DNA from: Lichtheimia corymbifera B2541
Taxonomy: Eukaryota; Mucoromycota; Mucoromycetes; Mucorales; Lichtheimiaceae
Assembly (NCBI GenBank): GCA_000697475.1
Contig: JNEU01000227.1
Location: forward strand, 1 to 25,633
Direction of reading: 5' to 3'
DNA length: 25,633 nt
Below the pieces are notes generated by a model. The model was not told the origin of the DNA and did no database searches. It saw only the letters and a program-made list of their open reading frames with translations. Of this stretch, positions 1 through 10,290 are shown piece after piece (within the stretch, counting starts at the first letter, position 1; every line of letters starts with the position of its first letter). The translations under genes were made by a program, and so were the position numbers.

Positions 1-228
1 CATCATACCATCAAAATCACGATCATGAAGGTAAAATCATCAGCTACCATAATAGATTAAAGGGTTACTCACTAAGAATGCCACATGTTATGTGGTTTCC
101 AACTATTGCACCCTTTTTATCATGGGATGACCTGGCGATATTATTCATACAAAAGCGAGTATAATATTTACAAGTGAAATGAATTGCAAAGTATAGCATG
201 TATGCTTTGTGCATAGTTGTAAATTGTG
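1..228. other. AT-rich flank outside the left repeat, no gene
   Basis: No open frame here looks coding and no RNA gene was recognised. The stretch ends where the left inverted repeat begins. It contains the 13-mer ACTAAGAATGCCA at 71-83. The same 13-mer recurs in the same orientation at 25534-25546, outside the right repeat. Confidence 0.5.
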
Positions 229-516
229 CATGTATACATGTGCCATGATGGATGCATTGCATGAAAGACTCGAGTGCAAAAATGGTGCGGGCATGGTGGA
301 TATATACACGTGACGTGATGAATGCGTTGCATGAAAGACCCGAATGCGAAAATGGTGCGGGTATGATGAATAATGCACGTGATATTATGCCAGCGAGGGC
401 AGAAAGGTGCTGTGTTTATATCACTTCATATTATTGGCTGATCTGAGTATATGACTAGCATGCCTAGTTTTTTGGTGCGGGTGAGATGGGATTTTGGTGC
501 GGGCGTAGTAATTCCC
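229..516 (-). repeat. Left copy of the window-bracketing inverted repeat
   Basis: This block is present in reverse complement at 25061-25392. It holds the tail of one 70-bp unit (229-260), one complete unit (261-330) and a further unit start (331 on). Each unit carries GGTGCGGG, seen at 284 and 354. A unique-looking spacer of about 110 bp follows, then two more GGTGCGGG sites 22 bp apart near 474 and 496. The inner end reads GTAGTAATTCCC at 505-516. Over 352-516 about eight differences from the right copy were counted by eye, mostly transitions. CACGTG occurs at 307-312 and 376-381. No ORF is conserved between the copies, so it is not read as a gene. It could be a MITE or the terminus of a larger DNA element, a solo LTR-like relic, or a dispersed regulatory repeat. 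Confidence 0.85.
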
Positions 517-681
517 AATTGGGTTTGATCTGTTATGCTGCTGCTGGTTTGTCGGAAAAGTACGACAACAATAACAGCGAAAAAGAGCCAAGCCATCAAT
601 TGGGTATCCGCTGTGCTTGAAAAAACTTTGCATCCGCTGCTACTCTGTTACTTTCACTCTTTTTCCTTGTATATAAAAAAA

Positions 682-1527
682 ATGTCCCTCACCCTCGAGA
701 CCCCTCTCGCCTTCAAGCTTTTGAACGGTTTCTTTGAGAACGTTTCCTACGTCAAGGGGTAAGTTTGTTTGTTGGTTGAGCCTGAATGGGCCCTTTTTTC
801 TTTTATCAATGGAGGACTCACCATGGTGTACTTGATTAGCGTTGAAGCCTCTGATGCCGATAAGGCTGTTTTCGAAGCCCTTCCCGAAGGTCCCTCCGAG
901 GCCACTTACCCTCATTTGGCCAGATGGTACAAGCACATTGCTGCTGTCCAAGGCTTGACTGCCAAGTAAGTGTGTGTGTGTGTGTGGTTGTCAAAACGCG
1001 TCTTTTTTGCTTATCTCCATGTTTGTTTTGACAGGGCTGCTTCTGCTGCTCCCGCTGCCGCTGCTGCTGAGGAGGATGATGACATTGATCTCTTTGGTTC
1101 TGATGATGAGGAGGTTGATGAAGAGGCTGAGCGTATCAAGGCCCAACGTCTTGCCGAATACAACGCCAAGAAGGCTGCTAAGCCCAAGCCTATCGCTAAG
1201 ACCACCGTTACCTTGGAAGTCAAGCCCTGGGATGATGAGACCGATATTGACGCCATGACCAAGGCTGTCCGTGATATCTCCATGGAAGGTCTTCTCTGGG
1301 GTGGTTTCCAACACGTCCCTGTTGGTTTCGGTATCAAGAAGCTTCAAATCAACTGCGTTGTTGAGGATGACAAGGTAAATTTTGAAAGAGTTGGGTTGGC
1401 ATAGGATCATGCAGGTTATTCATATTTATTCGTGTATTAGGTTTCCATGGATGACTTGACCGAAGCTATTGAGGCCTTGGAGGACTATGTCCAATCCGTT
1501 GATGTTGCTGCCATGCAAAAGATCTAA
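682..1527 (+). CDS. Translation elongation factor 1-beta (eEF1B alpha)
   Basis: This is the guanine-nucleotide exchange factor that recharges eEF1A with GTP during translation elongation in the cytosol. Exons are 682-758, 840-965, 1035-1374 and 1441-1527, joining in phase to 209 aa, close to the usual fungal length of just over 200. Residues 1 to ~67 form the GST-C-like N-terminal region. An Ala-rich linker leads to the acidic block with LFGSDDEE (about residues 87-95). The exchange domain follows, with [13 protein letters not shown], the [17 protein letters not shown] strand and the C-terminal amphipathic end AMQKI. The ATG at 682 is the first in frame with the conserved MSLTLETP start. A T/A-rich run sits directly before the ATG. 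The left inverted repeat ends only 165 bp upstream, so the promoter must lie in or beside it. Identification is secure; splice sites are by inspection. Confidence 0.95.
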
Positions 1528-1807
1528 ACATCTTTTTTCCCATCCACCATGTTGTTTTTTTTACCATCATTCATATAAAAAATTCATACACAACACATAC
1601 ACACGCATGTATATATCGGCCTCATATTGTTTGGGATCATGTAATGTATATTGCTGCTTTTTTTTATCATATGATACATTTTGAAAGAGTCTCTCTAACT
1701 TATTTACGGGCATTCTTTGTCAAATGGGCACGCTCATCGTCATCAGGCCTACGGGGATGATTGTTAAACTTCCTGTGTGATTTTCACATCCCTCTATCCC
1801 TCCATAC

Positions 1808-4041
1808 TTACTCGTCATCATCCTCTTCTTGTAACAATGCATTGCCTTCTGATTCACCTCGGTTATTGGGTGTGGATGGTGCTTGATGTTGTTGGGCTGA
1901 CGAAGATGTTGCAGCAGCATAAGAGGGGGGAGAGGATCGGGTTTCTGTGCTTTGACGTGCTGGTACCGACACCAATTTGACCTTGTCATGACCATCATCA
2001 CTGAGATCATCATCACCAACTTCGAAAATAGCTGCTTCATCGTCATTCAATCCTCGAGATTCACCAGCACGACGTAGCTGATCTTCCAAATCCAGTGCCT
2101 CATCCTCATCCTGACTAATTTGTTGCAAACCGTATCGCTGGTTGTTGCTGGTAGGACGCCACAAGATGATGATCACAAAGAACACAACGAAATAAAGAAT
2201 ATTGAGCGAACCATCTAGCATGATCCAACGCCACTGCCAGCTATTTGCATCCCAATCCACTTCACTGCTGCCGCTGAATGCAAACATGTTGATGACAAAG
2301 ATGAGCACCACCATAAGAACCGAAAAGATCAGCAATCGATAGAGGCGGGTATACATCAACGCCTTGACGTGCTGTTTGCGAATTTCTATAATCATGCAGG
2401 TGAGTATACCCGTTATAGATTACTGTTATAGATACTCACCCAGGGTATTAATCGTTGCACCCAATGAACTGAAAATCCACACATAGAATGCTGACATGGT
2501 AATGGCCAAAGGAAAGATAACCAAGAGAACAAGGAAACCAGCCGTTTCTACGTAAAAGCGTCAATACCTCCCGTATTCACTGACAGGGCAACACGACAAA
2601 CTTACCAGGATCCAACAACATGACACCCAAAGAATAGACGACACCAAAGAAGAAATGTGTACACGCCAAAACCACACACTTTTTCATGGTTGCACCCAGG
2701 CTCGGTCTAAAAAACCACTCCCTATTAGCATACACGATACCAAGTTTCCATGAACCCGGAATTACTTACTTGACGACGCTGTAGCCCATACACACCACCA
2801 AAAGCATAAAGAATGACATGCTGGAAAAGACATGATTTAGCATATAGGCATTCCCCCCTCCATAGAAAACGACTCTACCTGTTTCTTCCTGCACTTGTCA
2901 ATGCCACCAGTGCCAATAGACCATATGCTGAATAAAGAATACAGTATGAGCTTTATACATATCCATTACTCCAACATGATAAATAACTTACATGGGCTGC
3001 CCGTTTGATTGTAAGCTTCCCAGAATCCCCAGTTGATAGCCATTTCGACAATAAGGAAAAAGATGGTTCCAGAGAGAAAATGCTACATTATGATGAGTAT
3101 GTTTCCTATGACACGAGATCCTCCGTGTTGTTACCTGCACAGGAAGGATATCACTCCAATAACGAAAAGATTGAATACCCCAAAACAGACCGACAGCAAG
3201 ATAAATCAAGGAAAAGATGCCATAGAACTACATACATAGAACGTCAACTCCTTCATCCTTCTCCTGCCTCTGAATGATGATCTTACCAGTAATTTTGGAT
3301 AATCGCCTGCAGGTAAATTGCCATAAGGATTCTTCCATTCAATCGTCGCGTCAAATGTGCTGATGGATTCGTTATCTCGGTTGGCTGGAAGGATGGATAC
3401 GCAGTAATAGCCAGTGTTGTCAACCTTGTATAAGGCAGATTCCTCGGACTTGTTGAGATGAATCGCTGTTGTGAAAATGGAGCTATCGTTGCCGCCCGAA
3501 GAAACTAGAAACTCGCCATAGGAGGATGCATTGCAAAGTCGTTGTGTAATCGCTTCTTCATCACACACCACCTTTTTCTGTACGTATTCTCCCATAAGTC
3601 ATCTTGACATAGTCAAAGTCTTTGATCCTTACCCTTCCTCCAACTGTATCATTGCCCATGGTTCGACCAACATGGTCAAAATCCTGCCACTCGTAGACCA
3701 AAAGTGCCGTTTTGCCTTGAGAGCTATCAGCAAAGTCCACTAAAGTTCCTTGTGAGCTTCCTTGCCATTCACAAATATACATAAGAGAGAGACACTACAT
3801 ACCTTTAATGAAGGCATCCTGACCGCCTGGAATGCTGCCTTTGCTCCAAACACCTGAGCATTCGGTTGTAAAGTAATCATTGCTTGACTATTATCCCACC
3901 ACTCATGAGTACTCTCTTTATCGAATGGTAGTCTGTGTGTGTATATATAGACTTTACCATGTGAGTGGCATCGCCACGGACCACTTGTGTTGCCAATGGC
4001 AAGAGGGAAAGTAGGGTCAAGGCCTTTTGCCAAGAACGCAT
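1808..4041 (-). CDS. PTM1/GPR107-type lung seven-transmembrane family protein
   Basis: The protein belongs to the GOST/Lung_7-TM_R family (yeast PTM1, human GPR107/108 and TMEM87), which acts in the Golgi and endosomal trafficking. Exons read on the minus strand: 4041-3958, 3887-3803, 3760-3633, 3577-3287, 3227-3135, 3082-2992, 2927-2879, 2820-2770, 2706-2606, 2547-2440, 2385-1808. All phases agree and give 552 aa. Residues 1-23 are a signal peptide. A lumenal domain with ECSGVW, several Cys and potential N-glycosylation sites follows to LPAGDYPKLL. Then come seven hydrophobic segments, starting FYGIFSLIYLAVGLFWG and including the family motifs SDILPVQ, EMAINWGFWEAYN and VKPSLG. The cytosolic tail (about the last 110 residues) begins WRPTSNNQRYGL and is acidic and Ser/Gln-rich, typical of fungal members. 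Its substrate, if it has one, is unknown. Confidence 0.9.
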
Positions 4042-4369
4042 AAAGATGGATTTGTGTGGTAAAAGTGAAACGAGTGCGCCCACACATTTTACACCGCCAG
4101 CAGTGGTTATGAGCCCACCAATGCTAATTGCCAAGAAAGGAAATGGCTCGTTGCTTGACATGGAAACACGTATCACACAACAATCAAATGATGTCAAATT
4201 CTCTCTTTTTAATGCATTACAAAATGTATCCATGATCCGCAATTATGTGTGTATATATAAAATGCATGCGTGATTGTATATGTATGTGTGTGAAAGATAA
4301 TACGGAGGAAGAAGGTGTATGCCGGGAATGAGTGGGAAATGAAAGTGATGGTGGTATTACTACAACGAT

Positions 4370-5119
4370 TTATGACATTTGCTCCTTGACAAAGTTCTTT
4401 TTCTTGAGAGGATGGGGCTTGTTATTCTTGCGTTTCTCGGCGTAATCAAGACGAATGGGACGGCCCTTGACGCTCTCGCCTTGCATGGATTGAAGAGCAG
4501 TAACGGCATTTTTCATGTCCTTGAACTCGACATAGGCAATACCGGTATCGTAACCCTTGGCCATGATGCGACTGACACGTTCAATATCACCGAACTTTTC
4601 AAAGACGTACTTTACATAATCACGATCCGCTTCAAAGGGCAAGTTGGCGACAAAGAGGGTGTTGGAAGGTGCACTGAGCTTATCATTGCGGCGGCCCTTT
4701 GGTTTGAAATTGGAAGCATCATCCAAGTTAAGCTTGAATCCCTGAAAGTCGGTGCCATGCAACTGTAAAGCAGCCTCCTTTTCAGCAGGCGAAGACATCT
4801 CCACATGACAATAACCAGGGTTGTTTTCTCGGTTCTTCATGGTCTTTTTCATACGCACATCCACCACCGTACCAGCTTGGGAAAAGAAATCATGGATCTC
4901 TTGTCGAGTCGCCTTCTTATTCAATTGACCAACAAACAAAGAATTGCCGGTAGTGGCCTTTTTGCTCATATGTTGCTGTTCAGGTTCCTCTTCGGCTTTG
5001 CGCTTCAAAGGCTGCTTTTGTTGTTGTTGTTGTTGCTCGGAATCGGATTCATCGCTGCTCGACTCATGCTGTTCAATGTCGATAACCTTTTTCTTTTCAG
5101 TCTTTTTGGAAGCTGGCAT
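4370..5119 (-). CDS. Two-RRM RNA-binding protein, nucleolin/NSR1-like
   Basis: This intronless gene encodes 249 aa. The start is set at the Met of MPASKK (5119). The frame stays open 34 codons further upstream, but that extension is hydrophobic and unlike the family. The N-terminal ~57 residues are low complexity: Lys-rich, a Ser/Asp/Glu acidic cluster, a six-Gln run and a KRK nuclear-localisation-like patch. RRM1 spans about 58-135 with RNP2 LFVGQL and RNP1 PGYCHVEM. RRM2 spans about 153-229 with RNP2 LFVANL and RNP1 TGIAYVEF. A basic tail ends in KKKNFVKEQMS. An acidic/basic N-terminus followed by tandem RRMs fits a nucleolar or pre-rRNA role as in NSR1/nucleolin, but there is no GAR tail, so the exact orthologue is open. 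RNA binding is secure; the target RNA is inference. Confidence 0.85.
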   Translation of the reverse strand: MPASKKTEKKKVIDIEQHESSSDESDSEQQQQQQKQPLKRKAEEEPEQQHMSKKATTGNSLFVGQLNKKATRQEIHDFFSQAGTVVDVRMKKTMKNRENNPGYCHVEMSSPAEKEAALQLHGTDFQGFKLNLDDASNFKPKGRRNDKLSAPSNTLFVANLPFEADRDYVKYVFEKFGDIERVSRIMAKGYDTGIAYVEFKDMKNAVTALQSMQGESVKGRPIRLDYAEKRKNNKPHPLKKKNFVKEQMS

Positions 5120-5570
5120 TTTGGAAATAGAGATCAACAAAGAGAGTGTGAACGAGAAAATCAAAAGTGGACACTGGAATTGCAACAAAGCCACTCCAAA
5201 TCCTTGTGTCACATTTCTCATTTCAACTCAACCAAGACGCTGTTTGCATGATTAGAGCCTCCCACACTCGTACCTATCCTATCGTCTCATCTCCATGGAA
5301 ACATGATACTGGCAACTAGTCGAATGCAATAATACTGATATTGATCCATGGAGCTATCATTAAAGAATGTGATGCTTGTCCATGAACATCGACATCATCA
5401 GTGCAGCTTGATCCAATTACACCAACAAGCATCATCAATATAGTAGCGCAATTTGGATGTCATATAGAGCGTCGTTTTTATTGACATTAATAAATCAAAG
5501 AGAATTGTCTCAATCTGTAATACGATTGGTGCTAGCCTTTGATTCCTGTTCTGTACGCTATCATAGCCGT
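5120..5570. other. Intergenic, 5' flank of the RRM gene
   Basis: This holds the presumed 5' UTR and promoter of the minus-strand RRM gene. No coding exon, tRNA-like structure or repeat was seen. Confidence 0.4.
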
Positions 5571-6045
5571 TCATATTCGTACAGTATGATTGAACAACAC
5601 CGCATATTGCGTTGGAGGATGCCATTGTCTTCCTTGTTCTAGTTTTGGTGCATGCGACCAGCCATATTTTCTAGCCGCCTCCTGTTCCTCAGGCAATTGC
5701 AGCATATAGGATTTCCCAAATGAAGATCCGCGCCACCAATAACGAATACGTTGTCATTGTTGTAATGGTGTATCCTTCTCTCAGATCAAGTTTTCTTTGT
5801 TTGCGAAGGGTTGCATCTGTTTGTGGATCATAGAAAGGGGATCAATGCACCACGCCATTGATTTCGCTCTCAGATGAGTGGACCACCATATAATCAACAA
5901 AGTACATGCTTCATCTAGGGTCCTTGGCAGCAGTTTTTGCTCAGGTTGCTCTTTTCTTAATGACTTCATCGAATGCAGCTACATCGAAAGGATTGTATAT
6001 GGGTAAACGATTCATCAAACACTGCACTATCGTTCGTTTTTACCT
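5571..6045 (-). pseudogene. Decayed protein-coding remnant, family uncertain
   Basis: One minus-strand frame, from about 6020 down to 5740, reads like protein over ~90 codons but contains three in-frame TGA codons. Recognisable pieces are FDVAAFDEVIKKRAT, SMYFVDYMVVHSSESEI and SPFYDPQTDATLRKQRKLD. The coding look then jumps to another frame at 5753-5571 with GKSYMLQLPEEQEAARKYGW and a TGA stop at 5573-5571. No donor/acceptor pair removes the stops, so a dead gene is the simplest reading. A short NDNVFVIGG run in the third frame recalls kelch-type proteins, but this is weak. The family is not identified. Confidence 0.35.
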
Positions 6046-6458
6046 TATTAAAGGAGGCAAATGTCATAATGACGATGAGATGCACGACAACAATGGGAGG
6101 AGGATAACAATGAAGCACTATTATAATGAATGACCACAAAGATCAGCTCATCCACAGAGTAAAATAGAAAAAAAATATAGCTACCACAACACGCATAAGA
6201 ACTTGAACATCTAACAGTGTAATCAATCATCAAAGCAACATGATAGAGGAAAGAGATGGGTGGAGTGGTATGAAACGTGACATGAAGGTGGGCGTGTGGA
6301 TTTCCGTGTGCTCATATAAGAGAGCCGAATAGTGCATGTATTGATATAACGGAATAGCGGACATTTTGATTGGGCATCACGTGATATAATTTTTGTTCTC
6401 AAGCTCAGTGGAAGATCTGAGCAAAGGCTTCCTTCTCACTTCCTTTTGATATATTCAT
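6046..6458. other. Intergenic, TAF12 5' flank
   Basis: AT-rich sequence with no supported exon. The last ~100 bases before the TAF12 ATG include CACGTGATATAAT near 6379-6391, a possible E-box/TATA-like element. This is inferred only from motif shape and position. Confidence 0.3.
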
Positions 6459-7441
6459 ATGAACAACAATATGAATAATGCGCTTCCACCACAAATACAA
6501 ATGATCCAGCAATACCAACTGCTGAATGGAAGCCTTATGAATGTGCGGCAGGCACTTGAGCGCACCGATCTCTCGGCAGAGGAACGAAATCAACTACAAG
6601 CACAGGAACGAGACTTTCAACAACGATTACAAGTCTACCAACAACTCTTTAGCCAATTGCCTCCCGTCTTTAATCCCAATCAGCATATTGCAATGGCGCA
6701 GGCTGCTCAACAACAACAGCTACAGCAACTGCAACAACAGCAGCAGCAACAGCAACAGCAACAGCCACAAGCACAACAACAGCAGCAACAAGCGTTATCA
6801 CAGTCTGCTGCTGCTTCTCCATCCACCAGTGCTACTACAACTACTACAACTGCTGCTACGACACCAGTACAGACACCAGTGACGTCTACTGCTGGGGGTG
6901 ATCTATCCTCTTCGACGCGTCCTGTTGGTGTAACACCTATGGCAGCAGCAGGAGCCGGTCCTGCTAATCCCTTGGATCTACAGAGTCAAACCATTGTAAG
7001 CAGGAGGCAGTTGCAACAACTTGCACCCACAGAAAGGCTTGAACCAGAAGTAGAGGAGGTAAGATAGGATAGGGTGATTTGAGAGCATCACATAGGGATA
7101 TTGACTCTTTCTATGTAGATTTTGATGGAAGCTGCTGATGAGTTTATTGAATCCGTCACTCAATTTGCCTGTCATTTGGCCAAACATCGCAAATCAGACA
7201 CACTTCAAGTCAAGGATCTTCAATTACATTTGGGTAAGGGATCATTAGGAGGAAAAAAGTAAGACAAGGATGCTGATTGTCAATATCACTAGAACGAAAC
7301 TGGAATGTGCGTATACCCGGCTTTGCATCTGATGATATCAAGTCCCTCAAGAAACCTGTCATCCCAGCAAGTCATCAAAGCAAGGTCTCTGCTGTCAATG
7401 CGGCCAAGTCATCTAGCCATAGTAAAAAGGATCATCATTGA
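6459..7441 (+). CDS. TAF12: TFIID/SAGA subunit 12 (TAF12), histone-fold protein
   Basis: TAF12 pairs with TAF4 in TFIID and with Ada1 in SAGA through a histone-fold heterodimer, in RNA polymerase II initiation. Exons are 6459-7058, 7119-7233 and 7293-7441, in phase, giving 287 aa. The N-terminal ~80 residues are Gln/Asn-rich and helical ([21 protein letters not shown]). A polyglutamine tract covers about residues 84-111, interrupted by Leu, Pro and Ala. A Ser/Thr/Ala-rich linker follows. The histone fold lies at about 180-255: [19 protein letters not shown], then [20 protein letters not shown] across the first intron, then [20 protein letters not shown] across the second. The C-terminus is a short Lys/Ser/His tail. 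The stop is 56 bp from the stop of the convergent sugar transporter, so 3' UTRs probably overlap. Confidence 0.93.
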
Positions 7442-7497
7442 TAAATACATTATATTAAGATGTCTTAAGAGTAATATGATACATGGGGGAATGAGCA

Positions 7498-9268
7498 TTA
7501 AGCAGCGTCATCTTTGACCTTTTCTTGGACTTGTGGCTGTGGTGGTTTTTCAGAAAGCGCTTCGGCATGATTGACGTCTCCAAATACAGCGTCAATTTGC
7601 TCAAGACTACGTCCCTTGGTTTCAACAAATGTGAAATAGACTACAGAGTACATTGTCAATACATGCATTCATAGTAGACTTATCTTTCTTTTTTTCTTAC
7701 CGATGGCAAATGCAATGACGTTGAATGCCATATAGAATAAATAAGTGGCCCAACCAATCTTGTCAAAGAGTTCAGGTGTCCAAAGGCCTACTGCAAAGTT
7801 GCAAAGCCAATTGGATGATACGGCAAGTGACATACCCTTGGCTCTTGCACGCAATGGGAAAATCTCGGCAGGGTCTATGCAAAGATTATATAAGACTCTC
7901 ATCACTTTGTGGGGTGTATACACTTACATAACCAATCAACGCAAGCCCATGATGCACCAAAAGTGAAGACGTAAACCATGGTAAATACAATAACAAGGAT
8001 GGCGTATGTGAGACCTTGGTTAATCTTGGTGAAGACAGCCATAAGGATCAGCCAGATCACCATGAGCCCGCTACCGGTCATGAAAAGAGGACGACGGCCT
8101 GCCTTTTCAACAAGGAATACTGCTACAAGTGCACCGACAAAGTATACCAAAGCAGTAAATCCTGCCATCAAGATGGTTAATCTTCCTTCACCAAGGACGA
8201 CAGCATACATTTGGGGGGCGTAATAGGTGACAATATTGATGCCACTCAATTGTCCAAGGGCTTGTACCATGATAGCAATAAAGGAACGTCGTCTGTAGGT
8301 AGTAAACATTTCTCTCCAGCTGGTTTGGCCAAGTGTGCGTTCATAGTCGACAGCATTGACAATTTCTTGATATTCAAGTTGGACTTCTTTGTCATTTTCA
8401 TCCTTGCCATAAAGACGTGCCAACACGTTGACTGCATTTTCATTACGTTCCTTGGATACCAAGAATCGAGGAGACTCTGGTAAAAGAAAGCAGCCAATAG
8501 CAAGAATAGCTGCAAAGACGCATTGCAAAAGTAAGGGACCGCGCCATGACCAGCTACTCTCTTCAATGAATGCGAATCCATAATCGATGAATGCTATGGT
8601 CTCTATGTTAGCCCTTCCACATTTTATATATCTACACCCTATATACGACACATACCTGAACACATGTAACCAAACATATTGATTGACATGCCAGCTACTG
8701 TTACACGACCACGCTATTAGGAGGAGGGTAGTAGGTAGTGGTTAGAAAAAAGTGATCCCGTGATGGTATGGCGGCGCTTGGTTTGCTGCATTATTAACTC
8801 ACGTTATGGGCACGGCTCAATTCCGCGGTGTACACAGGTAGCACTGTGCTCAGAAAACCGATACCAAAACCAGCAATCAGGCGACCCAGCAGAATTTCCA
8901 CCCGAGTGTTCGATGCTGTTTGGAGAATACCGCCCACAATAAAGACAAAGGAACCAATTTCAATGGTCCATCGTCGACCCAATCGATCCATTACCCAGCT
9001 TGCAAAATAAGAAGTGAGCCATGCTCCAAGTAAAAAGATGGAAACCACAAAGCCTTGCATGACAGGATTTGGATAATCGAATGTCTGTAGCCAATCTTCA
9101 TTGACCAAAATGCCAGAAAGCACGCCCTGGTCATCTTTTGAAACAAGTACAGTATTAGTATATGGCATGGAGATGCTTTTTTATATACGTACATCCAAAA
9201 AGAAATTGACCAAGGGAGGCAAAACAGGCGACAAAGTACAGCAGGAAGCTTCCCTGGAGAAATGCCAT
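7498..9268 (-). CDS. MFS sugar porter (hexose transporter type)
   Basis: This is a proton-coupled or facilitative sugar permease of the plasma membrane. Exons on the minus strand: 9268-9193, 9134-8803, 8713-8656, 8593-7928, 7874-7701, 7640-7498, in phase, 482 aa. The sugar-porter motifs occur in order: FGYDQGVLSGI in TM1 (spliced across intron 1), DRLGRR at 75-80, GRLIAGFGIGF, PESPRFL before the central loop, QLSGINIVTYYAP in TM7, EKAGRRPL, the PAEIFPLRARAKG motif spliced across intron 4, and VETKGRSLEQID near the C-terminus. Twelve hydrophobic segments fit. The start ATG at 9268 is the only one giving the expected short N-terminus before TM1. A TATAAAG on the minus strand at 9376-9370 lies about 100 bp upstream. 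The sugar specificity cannot be read from the sequence. Confidence 0.92.
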
Positions 9269-10290
9269 GGATGTGTTGTGTGAGTGTGTGTGGGAATGAG
9301 AGAAGGAAGAAGAAGGCAGATCAAGGTTATATGCAAAAAAATGCGGGGAGTGGAGGAGTTACAAGGATGCTTTATAAAGAAACACAAGAAAGCTGGACAT
9401 CGGCAGATCACTTTTGTTTAATGGCCATATTGAGACAAGAGCTTCCCTATTTAGCGTTTAACATAATCAGTCCAGAAAAGGTGAGTGAAGGATTTATTTA
9501 CCATATGCAATAACGTCATGGGTTGGGCAAGGTGGGAATCATCATCATCGTACACCGAGGGAAAATAACATGGTATCATCATCATTTAATTCTTCCACCA
9601 CCTCACTAATAACAACCCGCTGCTTGTTATCATGTCAGCATCATTCTTATTGAGCTTAACTTTAGTAGATGCACTACAACATACAACACACAGTAGCAAA
9701 GTGGGAGTGGGGAGAAGGGGTGGGAAGGTGGGAATAAGGTAATCGGATCAATCTGTCAAATATGATTCGCTCAACAAAGGCGGGTTCCTGATTTGGTCCC
9801 ATGGAAGTCTCCGGAAAAATGTGGGGTTCACAAGAGGTGCAGAGGAAGGTTGATCACGTTGCACTCAGCCTTTTTGCTTGCCAAAAATTGATTTACATTC
9901 CATATCCAAGATGTGCTCTTGATGTGTGTGTGTGTGTGTATTTATTTCCTTGAGAACCCATGAAGGCATGTCATGAAACAAGGCACATGTTGCGGAGGGA
10001 AAATAGTTGATGATTGGATGAAGACGAAGAGTGCACTTCCCAATTGAAGATATAGGACAGATATGCACAAGAATGAAAGAAATGAATGATACTTGTTGAC
10101 ATGGATGAGTGTGATAGATAGGTATTTATTTGGTATGCAAGTGTTTGTATGTGTGGGTGTGGGTGTGTGTAGAGGTGATCCTGCCATCTCACTATGAGTC
10201 GGTCACAAGCCACTCGTTTAAGTTTCAAGGTGCTATTCTTGAGCTTGAACCTCTTCCTTTGTTGGTAGCCCCACCTATCAAAAATACGCC
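9269..10290. other. Intergenic between divergent sugar transporter and FRS1 genes
   Basis: About 1 kb separating two divergently transcribed genes, so it should hold both promoters. No ORF looked coding. Simple repeats are present: (TG)n at about 9922-9938 and TG/GGGTG-rich DNA at 10140-10171. A stretch of G-rich trinucleotides lies at 9705-9735. No tRNA or other RNA gene was recognised. Confidence 0.4.
9370..9376 (-). promoter_or_regulatory. Candidate TATA box of the sugar transporter
   Basis: TATAAAG on the minus strand, about 100 bp before the start codon at 9268. Proposed from motif and spacing only. Confidence 0.35.

Noticed and set aside
5120..5221. N-terminal extension of the RRM protein from an upstream ATG
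   Set aside because: The 34 extra residues are hydrophobic with no place in RRM proteins; the Met at 5119 gives a typical charged nuclear N-terminus.
5571..5753. Kelch/galactose-oxidase assignment of the decayed remnant
   Set aside because: Only one short NDNVFVIGG run in a different frame suggests it, which is too little to name a family.
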